A stretch of 64,000 bases of DNA, taken from JBBRMW01 sp965246845 (GTDB lineage Bacteria; Chloroflexota; Anaerolineae; Aggregatilineales; UBA2796). The DNA lies in assembly GCA_965246845.1 (NCBI GenBank), contig CBDFFR010000011.1, forward strand, positions 1 to 64,000, in the 5' to 3' direction. Below, piece by piece: positions 35,226 through 43,286 of this stretch; within the stretch, counting starts at the first letter, position 1, and every line of letters begins with the position of its first letter. The notes beneath the pieces are model-generated. The model was not told the origin of the DNA. It ran no database searches and worked only from the letters and a program-made list of their open reading frames with translations. Made by a program: the position numbers and the translations under genes.

Positions 35226-35316
35226 CTGGCAGCCCCGGCTACCAGCCTCCCGCCACCAGCAATCGATGCTGGCTGCTGGAGGCTGACGGCTGGAGGCTGG
35301 CGGTAAACGGCTGGTC
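35226..35316. repeat. Inverted heptad-repeat array A (CTGGMGG type)
   Basis: Left arm CCAGCCTCCCGCCACCAGC, loop AATCGAT, right arm GCTGGCTGCTGGAGGCTGAC followed by further CTGGAGG and CTGGCGG units. The 7-bp units are variants of CTGGMGG and the arms can pair. It lies in the rpsJ-rplC gap. Confidence 0.7.
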
Positions 35317-35336
35317 GCTTCTCAGGAGGCTCAACA

Positions 35337-36020
35337 GTGAAGGGTATCATCGGGAAAAAAGTCGGCATGACGCAGGTCTTCGACGAGAAGGGCAAAGTCA
35401 CGCCGGTAACGGTCATTCAAGCCGGACCGTGCTATGTTACGCAGGTCCGCACGCCGGAGCGCGACGGCTACACCGCCGTACAGCTTGGCTACGACGAAGT
35501 GCCGACCTATCAACACAAGGATAGCAAGGGGCAGGAAGAAACCCGCTCGCGCAAGATCAGCAAGGGCGAACTAGGCCACCTGCAAAAGCAGAACCTGCCC
35601 GCGCTGCGCACGCTGCGCGAGTTCCGGGTCCAGACGCCGGATGTCAAGGAAGGCGACAAGCTGACCGTCGACGTCTTCATCAAGGGCGATTACGTCGATG
35701 TCGTGGGCGTCACCAAAGGACGCGGCTTCGCAGGCGGCATCAAGCGCCACCACTTCAATCGCCAGCCGACCACACACGGCGCATCCGACCGCACCCGCGC
35801 ACCGGGTTCGAGCGGACCGACGACCGGGCAGGCGCGCGTGCTGAAGGGTACGCGCCGTCCGGGTCACATGGGTACAGATCGCGTCACTGCGCAGAACCTT
35901 GAAGTAATGGTCGTGGATGCGGATCGCCACATCATCGCCGTCAAGGGGACCATCCCCGGCGCGAAAGACGGTCTGGTGATCATCAAGCAGTCCGTCAAGG
36001 CTCGCCAGGAAGGTTCATAA
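35337..36020 (+). CDS. rplC: 50S ribosomal protein L3
   Basis: Early 23S-binding protein near the peptidyl-transferase entrance; 227 residues. A GTG start has a strong AGGAGG 7 nt upstream. Family blocks: GKKVGMTQVFDEKG, VTKGRGFAGGIKRHHF (glutamine methylated in many bacteria) and GTRRPGHMGTDRVTAQNLEV. It overlaps rplD by one base (TAATG). Confidence 0.97.
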   Translation: MKGIIGKKVGMTQVFDEKGKVTPVTVIQAGPCYVTQVRTPERDGYTAVQLGYDEVPTYQHKDSKGQEETRSRKISKGELGHLQKQNLPALRTLREFRVQTPDVKEGDKLTVDVFIKGDYVDVVGVTKGRGFAGGIKRHHFNRQPTTHGASDRTRAPGSSGPTTGQARVLKGTRRPGHMGTDRVTAQNLEVMVVDADRHIIAVKGTIPGAKDGLVIIKQSVKARQEGS

Positions 36021-36694
36021 TGGAAGTTCCAGTACATAATTTGACTGGCGCACAGGTGAGTACGGTTGATCTGCCGGCGGAGATTTTCGAGGCGACGATC
36101 AACACCGGCCTGATGTGGCAGTATTACCAGATGCAGCGCGACAACGCGCGGCAGGGCAACGCCAAGACCAAGACGCGCAGCGAAGTCAGCCGCACGCACG
36201 CGAAATGGTATCGCCAGAAGGGGACAGGCCGCGCCCGGCACGGCAGCCGCAACGCTTCGATCTTTGTCGGTGGTGGACGCGCGCACGGTCCGGTCCCGCA
36301 CAAGTATACGAAGCACATGCCGCAGAAGATGCGTCACGCCGCGTTGCGCAGCGCGCTCTCGGCAGCGCTCCGTGACGGCCAGATCATGGTCGTCGAAAAC
36401 CTGAATATCGATAGCGCCAAGACCAAAGCGGTCGCGGGCATTTTCGATACGCTGGTCGGAACCACCAAGACGCTGATCCTCATCCCGGAGCGGATGGAGA
36501 TTTTCGAGCGCAGCGTGCGCAACCTGCCGCGCGTGGTTGGCCTCCGTGCCAGCTATGTGAACGTGCGCGACCTTATGCAATTCGAGAAGATCATCATCCC
36601 GCTCGCCTCGCTGGAAGTGATCAAGACGATCCTGAGCAAGCCCGCGAAGGGCGCCGGCGGCGCAGGTCGCAGAAGCAGCGGAGTAACGCGATGA
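36020..36694 (+). CDS. rplD: 50S ribosomal protein L4
   Basis: Exit-tunnel protein and S10-operon autoregulator in many bacteria; 224 residues. The tunnel loop region is TRSEVSRTHAKWYRQKGTGRARHGSR, with KMRHAALRSALSAAL after it. The C-terminal tail is basic (GAGGAGRRSSGVTR) and longer than usual. It overlaps rplW by 4 nt (ATGA). Confidence 0.96.
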   Translation: MEVPVHNLTGAQVSTVDLPAEIFEATINTGLMWQYYQMQRDNARQGNAKTKTRSEVSRTHAKWYRQKGTGRARHGSRNASIFVGGGRAHGPVPHKYTKHMPQKMRHAALRSALSAALRDGQIMVVENLNIDSAKTKAVAGIFDTLVGTTKTLILIPERMEIFERSVRNLPRVVGLRASYVNVRDLMQFEKIIIPLASLEVIKTILSKPAKGAGGAGRRSSGVTR

Positions 36695-36978
36695 ATGTCT
36701 ACGAAGTCCTGATCCGTCCGATTTCGACCGAAAAGTCGCTGTCCCTCGTCGCTGAACAAAACCAGTTCACGTTCGAGGTTCACCTCAAAGCGAACAAGAT
36801 CGAGATCAAGAGCGCCATCGAGCAGATTTTCAGCGTGGACGTGTTGAACGTCTGCACGATCATCCTGCCCAAGAAGATGGGCCGTCGTGGGCGTAAGGTT
36901 TACGTCCGCAACCCGCCGATGAAGAAGGCCATCGTCACGCTGCCCAAAGGCCAGACGATCCCGCTCTTCAATACGTAA
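36691..36978 (+). CDS. rplW: 50S ribosomal protein L23
   Basis: Exit-site protein that docks SRP and trigger factor; 95 residues. Sequence VLIRPISTEKSLSLVAEQNQFTFEVH and EIKSAIEQIFSVDV are typical, ending KGQTIPLF. Coupled to rplD. A 178-nt gap with a REP element follows. Confidence 0.96.
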   Translation: MNVYEVLIRPISTEKSLSLVAEQNQFTFEVHLKANKIEIKSAIEQIFSVDVLNVCTIILPKKMGRRGRKVYVRNPPMKKAIVTLPKGQTIPLFNT

Positions 36979-37018
36979 TGCCGCGCGTCACCAAACGCGC
37001 CGCACGTATGGGGTATGA

Positions 37019-37044
37019 GTAGGGGCGGACCGATGTGTCCGCCC
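37019..37044 (+). repeat. REP element in the rplW-rplB gap
   Basis: GTAGGGGCGGAC...GTCCGCCC, complete and in GTAG-first orientation. The rest of the 178-nt gap shows no gene. Confidence 0.8.
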
Positions 37045-37156
37045 GCACGTACCACCGCTCACGAGGGTCCACCCGCTAACAGCCGCCTTCCCCGGCGCTG
37101 GATCGATGGGTGGACATTCACTACAAACGAAGGCTTGTGCAAAGGACAGCACGCAG

Positions 37157-37993
37157 ATGGGTATCAAAGTATACAAGCCCACCTCGCCCGGTCGTCGCGG
37201 GATGACGGGCTACACATTCGATGAAATCACGCGCTCCACGCCGGAAAAGTCGCTGCTGATCGAAAAGCGCGGCAAAGCCGGACGCAACAATCAGGGGCAT
37301 GTCACCGTCCGCCATCGCGGGCAGGGACACAAGCGCATGATCCGCGACATCGACTTCAAGCGCGACAAGCTGGGCATCCCCGGCAAGGTCAAGACGATTG
37401 AATACGATCCGGGGCGCACCGCCCGTATCGCGCTGATCGTCTACCCGGATGGTGAGAAGCGCTACATCGTCGCCCCGCTCAACCTCAAGGTCGGCGACAC
37501 GATTCAGAGCGGACCCGACGCGCCGCTGCGCGAGGGCAACGCGCTCCCGCTCAAGAACATTCCGGTCGGTACGGTCGTCCACAACGTCGAGTTGCAGCCC
37601 GGTCGCGGCGCGCAGCTTGCGCGTTCGGCGGGCGTCTCCGCACAGTTGATTGGCCGCGAAAATGCCTATGCGCAAATTCGCCTGCCGAGCGGCGAACTGC
37701 GGATGGTCCCCGATGCGTGCATGGCGACGCTCGGACAGGTCGGCAACACCGATCACAGCAATATCAAGATCGGTAAGGCCGGGCGTAACCGCTGGAAGGG
37801 CTGGCGTCCGACTGTGCGTGGTTCCGCGATGGACCCCGCCAGCCACCCGCACGGTGGTGGTGAAGGCCGCACGCCGATTGGTATGCCCGGTCCGCGCACG
37901 CCCTGGGGCAAGCCCGCACTCGGCTACAAGACGCGCAATAACAAGCGTTCCGATCCGTTCATCATCCGCCGCCGCGCGAAGAAGCGTCGCTAG
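37157..37993 (+). CDS. rplB: 50S ribosomal protein L2
   Basis: Peptidyl-transferase-centre protein, 278 residues from ATG 37157 (MGIKVYKPTSPGRRGMT). AAAGGA lies about 10 nt upstream; an upstream in-frame start would add a non-family leader. The catalytic-centre region MDPASHPHGGGEGRTPIG with the conserved His is intact. A heptad-repeat hairpin separates it from rpsS. Confidence 0.97.
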   Translation: MGIKVYKPTSPGRRGMTGYTFDEITRSTPEKSLLIEKRGKAGRNNQGHVTVRHRGQGHKRMIRDIDFKRDKLGIPGKVKTIEYDPGRTARIALIVYPDGEKRYIVAPLNLKVGDTIQSGPDAPLREGNALPLKNIPVGTVVHNVELQPGRGAQLARSAGVSAQLIGRENAYAQIRLPSGELRMVPDACMATLGQVGNTDHSNIKIGKAGRNRWKGWRPTVRGSAMDPASHPHGGGEGRTPIGMPGPRTPWGKPALGYKTRNNKRSDPFIIRRRAKKRR

Positions 37994-37997
37994 ACGG

Positions 37998-38124
37998 GTG
38001 TAAGGCATAAGGTATAGGCCGGAGCGCGAGCGCAGGTTCAGGATTTACAAAAATCCCGAATTCATGTATAAGCCTTTCGCTGGTTTGCTCACTTTTTTGA
38101 GCTTATACCTTAAACCTTATGCCT
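37998..38124. repeat. Inverted heptad-repeat array B (ATAAGGT type)
   Basis: Left arm TAAGGCATAAGGTATAGG, right arm CTTATACCTTAAACCTTATG, about 80 nt apart, so a long stem can form. Units are 7 bp (ATAAGGC/T). It fills the rplB-rpsS gap. Confidence 0.75.
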
Positions 38125-38151
38125 GATTGAAATCAGGGAGCATGTGAGAGT

Positions 38152-38436
38152 ATGTCGCGTTCACTGAAAAAAGGCCCGTTCATCGAGCCGCGCCTGCTGG
38201 CAAAAGTCGAGGGGATGAACGAGCGTAACGAGAAGCGCGTGATCAAGACGTGGAGCCGCGCGAGTACGATATTCCCGCAGATGGTCGGCCACACCATCGC
38301 GGTTCACGATGGCCGCCGCCATGTACCGATTTACGTCACGGAAAACATGGTCGGCCACAAGCTGGGCGAATTCGCACCGACACGCACCTTCAGAGGCCAC
38401 ATCGCCGAGAAGAAGGTCAAGGCGGGGGGAGGCTGA
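38152..38436 (+). CDS. rpsS: 30S ribosomal protein S19
   Basis: Head protein of the 30S subunit contacting the A-site finger; 94 residues. SRSLKKGPFIEPRLLAKV, TWSRASTIFPQMVGHTIAVHDGRRHVPIYVTENMVGHKLGEFAPTRTF are all family-typical. It starts a closely packed rpsS-rplV-rpsC group, with rplV 6 nt downstream. Confidence 0.97.
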   Translation: MSRSLKKGPFIEPRLLAKVEGMNERNEKRVIKTWSRASTIFPQMVGHTIAVHDGRRHVPIYVTENMVGHKLGEFAPTRTFRGHIAEKKVKAGGG

Positions 38437-38442
38437 TCGATT

Positions 38443-38787
38443 ATGGCTGAAGTCAAAGCTATCGTGCGCGGTCTGCCGATTTCCGCGCAGAAAATTCGCC
38501 TCGTGATCGATGAAGTACGCGGCAAGGATGCAACGATGGCGTTGGACATCCTGCGCTTCATGCCGAAGAAGGGCGCGAAGTTCGTCTCCAAGTTGATTTC
38601 GTCGGCGATTGCCAACGCCGAGAACAACAACGAGTTGAACCGTAGCGACCTTTTTATAAAGACGATCTACGCGGGTGAAGGCACGCAGTTGAAGCGTATG
38701 AAGGCCGGGTCGCGCGGGCGCTACAAGCCGCGTATCAAGCGTTCTGCGCACGTTACCGTGATCCTCGAAGAACACGCGCTGGACTAG
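38443..38787 (+). CDS. rplV: 50S ribosomal protein L22
   Basis: Lines the exit tunnel with its beta-hairpin; 114 residues. Sequence ISAQKIRLVIDEVRGKDATMALDILRFMPKKGAKFVSKLISSAIANAENN matches, with the tunnel hairpin in MKAGSRGRYKPRIKRSAHVTVIL. rpsC follows 15 nt on. Confidence 0.97.
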   Translation: MAEVKAIVRGLPISAQKIRLVIDEVRGKDATMALDILRFMPKKGAKFVSKLISSAIANAENNNELNRSDLFIKTIYAGEGTQLKRMKAGSRGRYKPRIKRSAHVTVILEEHALD

Positions 38788-38802
38788 GGAAGGATTTAGG
38801 AT

Positions 38803-39522
38803 ATGGGTCGTAAAGTCAACCCGGTCGGGTTCCGCCTCGGTATCAATCGGGGCTGGGATGCGCGCTGGTTCGCAGAGGGCGAGCGTTACAAGACGCTGCT
38901 GCACGAAGACTTCAAAATCCGCAAGTGGGTGATGAAGGGGTCGTTCCTGCCCGATGAGCGCGACAGCCGCCGCTCCTCCAAAGATGACGGTCCGCGTTCC
39001 TCGATTGCCAAAATCGAGATCGAGCGCTTCCCGAACCTCGTCGTCATCACCATTTTCACCAGCAAGCCGGGTATCCTGATCGGGCGCAAGGGCGACACCG
39101 TGAAGAAGCTGCGGACCGGGCTGCGCGATCTGGTGAACAAGGAAGTCAAAGTCGAGATCGAAGAGATCACCAAGCCGGACCTCGATGCCAAACTCGTCGC
39201 GGAGAACATCGTCGGCCAGCTTGAGCGCCGGATCGGACACAGCCGCGCGATGAAGCGCGCTGTTTCGCAGGCCATGCGGCAGGGTGCGCTCGGCATCCGC
39301 ATTCAGGTCAGCGGACGCCTCGGCGGGTCGGAAATGAGCCGCCGCGAGTGGCAGGTCGAAGGGCGCGTGCCGCGTGGTACGCTGCGCAGCCTGATCGATT
39401 ACGCGACCGCCGAAGCGCTGACCACCTATGGCCGCCTCGGTGTGAAGGTCTGGGTCTATACCGGCATGAAGCTCCGCGAAGACCTGCCCGTGCAAGCTGG
39501 CGACGCCTACGTAAGCCAGTAG
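38803..39522 (+). CDS. rpsC: 30S ribosomal protein S3
   Basis: mRNA-entry protein, 239 residues. MGRKVNPVGFRLGINRGWDARWFA start, KH domain with GRKGDTVKKLR (GxxG), and C-terminal domain RVPRGTLRSLIDYATAEALTTYGRLGVKVW. A charged insert DERDSRRSSKDDGPRSS sits between the N-terminal helix and KH domain. Confidence 0.97.
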   Translation: MGRKVNPVGFRLGINRGWDARWFAEGERYKTLLHEDFKIRKWVMKGSFLPDERDSRRSSKDDGPRSSIAKIEIERFPNLVVITIFTSKPGILIGRKGDTVKKLRTGLRDLVNKEVKVEIEEITKPDLDAKLVAENIVGQLERRIGHSRAMKRAVSQAMRQGALGIRIQVSGRLGGSEMSRREWQVEGRVPRGTLRSLIDYATAEALTTYGRLGVKVWVYTGMKLREDLPVQAGDAYVSQ

Positions 39523-39530
39523 GGAAGAGG

Positions 39531-39660
39531 GTATAAGGTGTAAGGCATAAGGTATAAGGTAAAGACGATGCCGGAGTTTGCTTGATTTGAGTGAACGCGC
39601 CTCGTAATTACTGATGCCTGACCTGCTTTTGCTTATACCTTATACCTTACACCTTATACC
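39531..39660. repeat. Inverted heptad-repeat array C (near-perfect 30-bp arms)
   Basis: The left arm (39531-39560) is a run of ATAAGGT/GTAAGGC units. The right arm (39631-39660) is its reverse complement with about two mismatches and a one-base shift. The 70-nt loop has no gene. It occupies the rpsC-rplP gap. Confidence 0.8.
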
Positions 39661-39684
39661 TACCTATCAAGGAACGTTGCAACT

Positions 39685-40119
39685 ATGTTGATGCCAAAGC
39701 GGGTGAAATACCGCAAGCAAATGCGCGGGCGGATGCGCGGAATGGCACGCGGGGCAACCTCCGTGCAGTTCGGTGAATTCGGCCTGCAAGCGCTGGAGCC
39801 GGCGTGGGTCACGCAGCGCCAGATCGAAGCCGCGCGGCGCGCCATCGTGCGCTACATCAAGCGCCGGGGTCGCGTCTGGATTCGTATCTTCCCGGATAAA
39901 CCTGTCACCGCCAAGCCTGCCGAAACGCGCATGGGTTCCGGTAAGGGCAACGTCGATCACTGGGTCGCCGTCGTCCGTCCGGGGCGCGTGATGTTCGAGA
40001 TGGGCGGCGTCGATGAAGTGACCGCCCGCGATGCGCTGCGCCTGGCCGGGTTCAAGATGCCCATCAAGACCAAGTTCATCAAGCGCACAGACCCGATTTC
40101 GGGTGAGGAAACCGTATAA
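39685..40119 (+). CDS. rplP: 50S ribosomal protein L16
   Basis: A-site protein of the large subunit, 144 residues. MLMPKRVKYRKQMRGRMRGMARGA, WITxRQIEAAR-like WVTQRQIEAARRAIVRYIKRRGRVWIRIFPDKPVT and ETRMGSGKGNVDHWVAVVRPG are typical. It overlaps rpmC by one base. Confidence 0.97.
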   Translation: MLMPKRVKYRKQMRGRMRGMARGATSVQFGEFGLQALEPAWVTQRQIEAARRAIVRYIKRRGRVWIRIFPDKPVTAKPAETRMGSGKGNVDHWVAVVRPGRVMFEMGGVDEVTARDALRLAGFKMPIKTKFIKRTDPISGEETV

Positions 40120-40346
40120 TGAAAGCCAGCGAAATCCGCGAGAAGGATAGCGCGACGGTCGTAGCGGACATCGAGGCGCTGCGCAGAGATATGTTCAACC
40201 TGCGCATCGGCCTCACCACCGGGTCGGTCGATAACCCGTATACCGTGCGCCAGAAGCGCAAGGATATGGCGCGTATGCTGACCATCCTGCGCGAGCGCGA
40301 GATCGCCGCCCTGATCCTCGAAGCCGAGGAGGCCACCTCCAAATGA
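40119..40346 (+). CDS. rpmC: 50S ribosomal protein L29
   Basis: Small helical exit-site protein, 75 residues. Family core LRRDMFNLRIGLTTGSVDNPYTVRQKRKDMARMLTILRERE. Coupled to rplP (1 nt) and rpsQ (4 nt). Confidence 0.95.
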   Translation: MKASEIREKDSATVVADIEALRRDMFNLRIGLTTGSVDNPYTVRQKRKDMARMLTILREREIAALILEAEEATSK

Positions 40347-40594
40347 CAAACAATCGCCGCCGTCTGGTCGGGCGTGTAGTCAGCGACAAGATGGACAAGA
40401 CGCGCGTAATCGCGGTCGATGTCGCCAAGCGCCACCGCCTCTACGACAAGGTTATGCGCAGTACGCAGAAGTATTACGCGCACGACGAAGAAAACGCCAG
40501 CCACACTGGCGACCTCGTACAGATCGTCGAAAGCCGCCCGATCAGCAAGCTGAAACGCTGGGCGCTGGAAACCATCGTCGAAAAGAAGCAGTAG
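40343..40594 (+). CDS. rpsQ: 30S ribosomal protein S17
   Basis: Early-assembly OB-fold protein, 83 residues. RRLVGRVVSDKMDKTRVIAVDVAKRHRLYDKVMRSTQKYYAHDE and GDLVQIVESRPISKLKRW are characteristic. ATG overlaps the rpmC stop. Confidence 0.96.
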   Translation: MTNNRRRLVGRVVSDKMDKTRVIAVDVAKRHRLYDKVMRSTQKYYAHDEENASHTGDLVQIVESRPISKLKRWALETIVEKKQ

Positions 40595-40615
40595 CAACCG
40601 CGAGGAGAATTCACC

Positions 40616-40987
40616 ATGATTCAACAGGAAAGCCGCCTCAAGGTTGCGGATAATACCGGCGCTCGTGAACTGCTCGTCATCCGCGTTCTGGGTGGCAGCA
40701 AGCGGCGCTATGGCAGCATCGGCGATGTCGTGGTCGCGACGGTCAAGAATGCCGCGCCGCAGGGCGTCGTCAAAAAGAGCGATGTCGTGAAAGCGGTCAT
40801 CGTCCGTGTTTGCAAGGAATATCGCCGTGAAGACGGCAGCTATATTCGGTTCGATGACAATGCCGCCGTGATCCTCGGCGACGACGAGGGCAACCCGAAG
40901 GGGACCCGCGTTTTCGGTCCGGTCGCGCGCGAACTCCGTGAGAGGGGCTATCTGAAAATCGTCTCACTAGCGCCCGAAACACTGTAG
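40616..40987 (+). CDS. rplN: 50S ribosomal protein L14
   Basis: Interface protein, 123 residues. MIQQESRLKVADNTGARELLVIRVLGG and IRFDDNAAVILGDDEGNPKGTRVFGPVARELRERGYLKIVSLAPE are canonical. AGGAG precedes the ATG. A heptad-repeat array follows. Confidence 0.97.
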   Translation: MIQQESRLKVADNTGARELLVIRVLGGSKRRYGSIGDVVVATVKNAAPQGVVKKSDVVKAVIVRVCKEYRREDGSYIRFDDNAAVILGDDEGNPKGTRVFGPVARELRERGYLKIVSLAPETL

Positions 40988-41068
40988 AGCCACCAGCCAC
41001 CAGCCACCAGCCACCAGCAAAGAAGAAAAGTTTCGATTGCTGACGGCTAACGGCTACAGGCTGAAGGC
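40988..41068. repeat. Inverted heptad-repeat array D (AGCCACC / GGCTAAC type)
   Basis: Four tandem AGCCACC units (40988-41019), a loop of about 17 nt, then ctgacgg-ctaacgg-ctacagg-ctgaagg (about 41038-41068). Same unit family as array A. In the rplN-rplX gap. Confidence 0.72.
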
Positions 41069-41091
41069 AGAATCAAAGCTAGAGGAAAGAG

Positions 41092-41418
41092 ATGCAGAGA
41101 ATCAAGACAGGGGACACCGTTGAGGTGATCACCGGGAAAGACAAGGACCAGCGCGGCAAGGTGCTGCGCGTCCTGACCAAGAACAACCGCCTCGTCGTCG
41201 AGCAGTTGAATATCGTCAAGAAGCACCAGAAAAAGCAGCAGCAGCAACAGCGGCAGACCGCCACAGGCGTGATCGAATTTGAAGCGCCGATGGATGCCTC
41301 GAACGTCATGCTGGTCTGCACGCAGTGCGACAAGAAGACGCGCGTGGGCTTCCGCATTACCGACGAAGGCCGCAAGACGCGCGTGTGCAAGCAGTGCGGG
41401 AAGGACATCGACGTATAA
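41092..41418 (+). CDS. rplX: 50S ribosomal protein L24
   Basis: Assembly initiator of the 50S subunit, 108 residues. KOW motif region IKTGDTVEVITGKDKDQRGKVLRVL, then RLVVEQLNIVKKHQK followed by a run of glutamines (KKQQQQQRQT) and GVIEFEAPMDASNVML. C-terminal CTQCDKKTRV ... VCKQCGK is a zinc-ribbon type tail with two CxxC. Overlaps rplE by one base. Confidence 0.96.
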   Translation: MQRIKTGDTVEVITGKDKDQRGKVLRVLTKNNRLVVEQLNIVKKHQKKQQQQQRQTATGVIEFEAPMDASNVMLVCTQCDKKTRVGFRITDEGRKTRVCKQCGKDIDV

Positions 41419-41972
41419 TGGCGACCCCACTTACCCTCCGCGAGAAGTACAACCAGGATGTCGTTCCGGCGCTGATGCAGGAGTTCGGGTATACGAACAC
41501 GATGCAAGTGCCGAAAATCCTCAAGGTGTCGATCAATATCGGCGTCGGCGAAGCGGCGGAAAACGCCAAAGCGCTCGATGGCGCGGTCGAGGACCTCATC
41601 AAAATCGCCGGGCAGAAGCCCGTCGTCACGAAGGCGAAGAAGAGCGTCGCCAACTTCAAGCTGCGCGAAGGCCGCGCCATCGGCGTCAAGGTCACGCTGC
41701 GTCAGGCGCGCATGTGGAGCCTGCTCGACCGCCTGATCAACGTCGCGCTGCCCCGCACTCGCGATTTCCGCGGGATCGATGGCGATCACTTCGACGGGCG
41801 TGGCAACTATACGCTCGGCCTGCGTGAACAACTGATCTTCCCCGAAATCGAATATGACAAAATCGACAAGGTGCGCGGCATGGAAATCACCATCGTCACC
41901 ACCGCCAAAACCGACGAGGAAGGCCGCCGTCTGCTGCGCCTGATCGGAATGCCTTTCCAGGAGAACCAGTAA
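41418..41972 (+). CDS. rplE: 50S ribosomal protein L5
   Basis: Binds 5S rRNA in the central protuberance; 184 residues from ATG 41418 (MATPLTLREKYNQDVVPALM). Frame open earlier only across rplX. Typical ILKVSINIGVGEAAENAKAL, GQKPVVTKAKKSVANFKLREG and FPEIEYDKIDKVRGMEITIVTTA. rpsZ starts on its last base. Confidence 0.97.
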   Translation: MATPLTLREKYNQDVVPALMQEFGYTNTMQVPKILKVSINIGVGEAAENAKALDGAVEDLIKIAGQKPVVTKAKKSVANFKLREGRAIGVKVTLRQARMWSLLDRLINVALPRTRDFRGIDGDHFDGRGNYTLGLREQLIFPEIEYDKIDKVRGMEITIVTTAKTDEEGRRLLRLIGMPFQENQ

Positions 41973-42178
41973 TGTCGAAACGATCCAGTGTGGCCCGTGA
42001 AGGGCGTCGTAAGTTCAAGGTTCGCGTTCGCAATCGCTGCCAGTACATCGACGTCAGCAGCGGCAAGATTTGCGGGCGTCCGCGCGGCTATATCCGCCGT
42101 TTCGGGCTGTGCCGCATCCACTTCCGTGAGCAGGCGAACCAGGGCAAGCTGCCCGGCGTCGTCAAGGCGAGCTGGTAG
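41972..42178 (+). CDS. rpsZ: 30S ribosomal protein S14, variant type Z
   Basis: A 68-residue S14 of the short zinc-binding class (usual 61). The tail LCRIHFREQANQGKLPGVVKASW and core CGRPRGYIRRFGLC are clear. Zinc ligands are rearranged: Cys23 and Cys34 are ten residues apart (usually CxxC) owing to an eight-residue insert, and the second pair is Cys47/His50 rather than CxxC. A C-C-C-H site is still possible. Coupled to rplE by TAATG-type overlap. Confidence 0.93.
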   Translation: MSKRSSVAREGRRKFKVRVRNRCQYIDVSSGKICGRPRGYIRRFGLCRIHFREQANQGKLPGVVKASW

Positions 42179-42190
42179 GAGATACCGATT

Positions 42191-42595
42191 ATGATGACTG
42201 ACCCTATCGGGGATATGCTGACGCGCATCCGCAATGCGCTCATGGTCGGGCATACCACCGTCTCGTTCGACCGTTCCAACCTGAAAATCGCCATGTTGCA
42301 GATCATGAAGGATGAAGGCTTCATCGAAGGCTTCGCCGAAGGTGGCGAGCCGATTAAGCCCGTGATCACCGTCGATCTGAAATACTTTGGCCGCCGCCGC
42401 GTGCGCCGTCCCGTGATCAGCGAGATCAAGCGCATCAGCAAGCCCGGTCGCCGGGTCTATGTCGGGCGCGATGAAATTCCCTGGGTCCTCAGCGGGATGG
42501 GCGTCGCGATTTTGTCCACGCCGCAGGGCGTCATTACGGGCGCGGACGCGCGCCGTCGCGGGATTGGTGGCGAAGTTCTCGCCACGATCTACTAA
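42191..42595 (+). CDS. rpsH: 30S ribosomal protein S8
   Basis: Central-domain 16S binder and spc-operon regulator in many bacteria; 134 residues. MMTDPIGDMLTRIRNALMVGH, RPVISEIKRISKPGRRVYVGRDEIPWVLSGMGVAILSTPQGVITGADARRRGIGGEVLATIY. A 142-nt gap follows with no gene and some self-complementarity. Confidence 0.97.
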   Translation: MMTDPIGDMLTRIRNALMVGHTTVSFDRSNLKIAMLQIMKDEGFIEGFAEGGEPIKPVITVDLKYFGRRRVRRPVISEIKRISKPGRRVYVGRDEIPWVLSGMGVAILSTPQGVITGADARRRGIGGEVLATIY

Positions 42596-42737
42596 CGAAG
42601 TAAAGACTTATCGCCCGGAATGAACGTTCTCGACCAGGGACCAGGGGTGGTCGCTGCTCCAGAAAGTTCAGGGTGCGCCCCGCGAATGATGATGCAGGGC
42701 AGCATGGCCGGGTGATTTCCCCAAAAGTGGAGAAGCT

Positions 42738-43283
42738 ATGAGCCGTATCGGGAGAATGCCCGTCCCCCTGCCGCCGAAGGTGCAGGTGACGATCAACGGT
42801 CAGGATGTACAGGTCAAGGGTCCTAAAGGCGAGCTGGCGTTCACAGCGCCGGAGCCGATGAAGATCGACCAGCAGGACGGCGTGCTGCACGTCACGCGCC
42901 CGGATGACGAGCGCCACAACCGCGCGTTGCATGGCCTCACGCGCGCCCTCGTCAACAATATGGTCGTGGGCGTCACGACCGGGTTCCGCAAGACGCTCCT
43001 CATCGAGGGCGTCGGCTACCGCGCGGAACTCAAGGGTAAGGACCTCATCATGTATCTCGGCTACTCGCATCCAATCGAGATCAAGCCGGAACCGAATATC
43101 AGCTTCTCGCTCGGTGAAAAGGGACAAACCCTGTTCATCGACGGGATCGACAAGGCACGGGTCGGGCAAGTCGCCGCCGATCTGCGCGGGTTGCGTCCGC
43201 CAGAACCCTATAAGGGCAAAGGCGTTCGCTACGAAGGCGAAGTGATCCGCCGCAAAGCGGGTAAAGCCGGGAAGGGCAAGTAA
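42738..43283 (+). CDS. rplF: 50S ribosomal protein L6
   Basis: 181-residue protein at the GTPase-associated region. MSRIGRMPVPLP start, KGPKGELAFTAPEP, FRKTLLIEGVGYRAELKGKDLIMYLGYSHPIEI and RPPEPYKGKGVRYEGEVIRRKAGKAGKGK. rplR follows 3 nt later. Confidence 0.97.
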   Translation: MSRIGRMPVPLPPKVQVTINGQDVQVKGPKGELAFTAPEPMKIDQQDGVLHVTRPDDERHNRALHGLTRALVNNMVVGVTTGFRKTLLIEGVGYRAELKGKDLIMYLGYSHPIEIKPEPNISFSLGEKGQTLFIDGIDKARVGQVAADLRGLRPPEPYKGKGVRYEGEVIRRKAGKAGKGK

Positions 43284-43286
43284 ACC

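Noticed and set aside
40988..41068. Tandem AGCCACC units taken as a CRISPR array.
   Set aside because: The units are 7 bp with no spacers, and an inverted set follows; it belongs to the heptad-repeat class.
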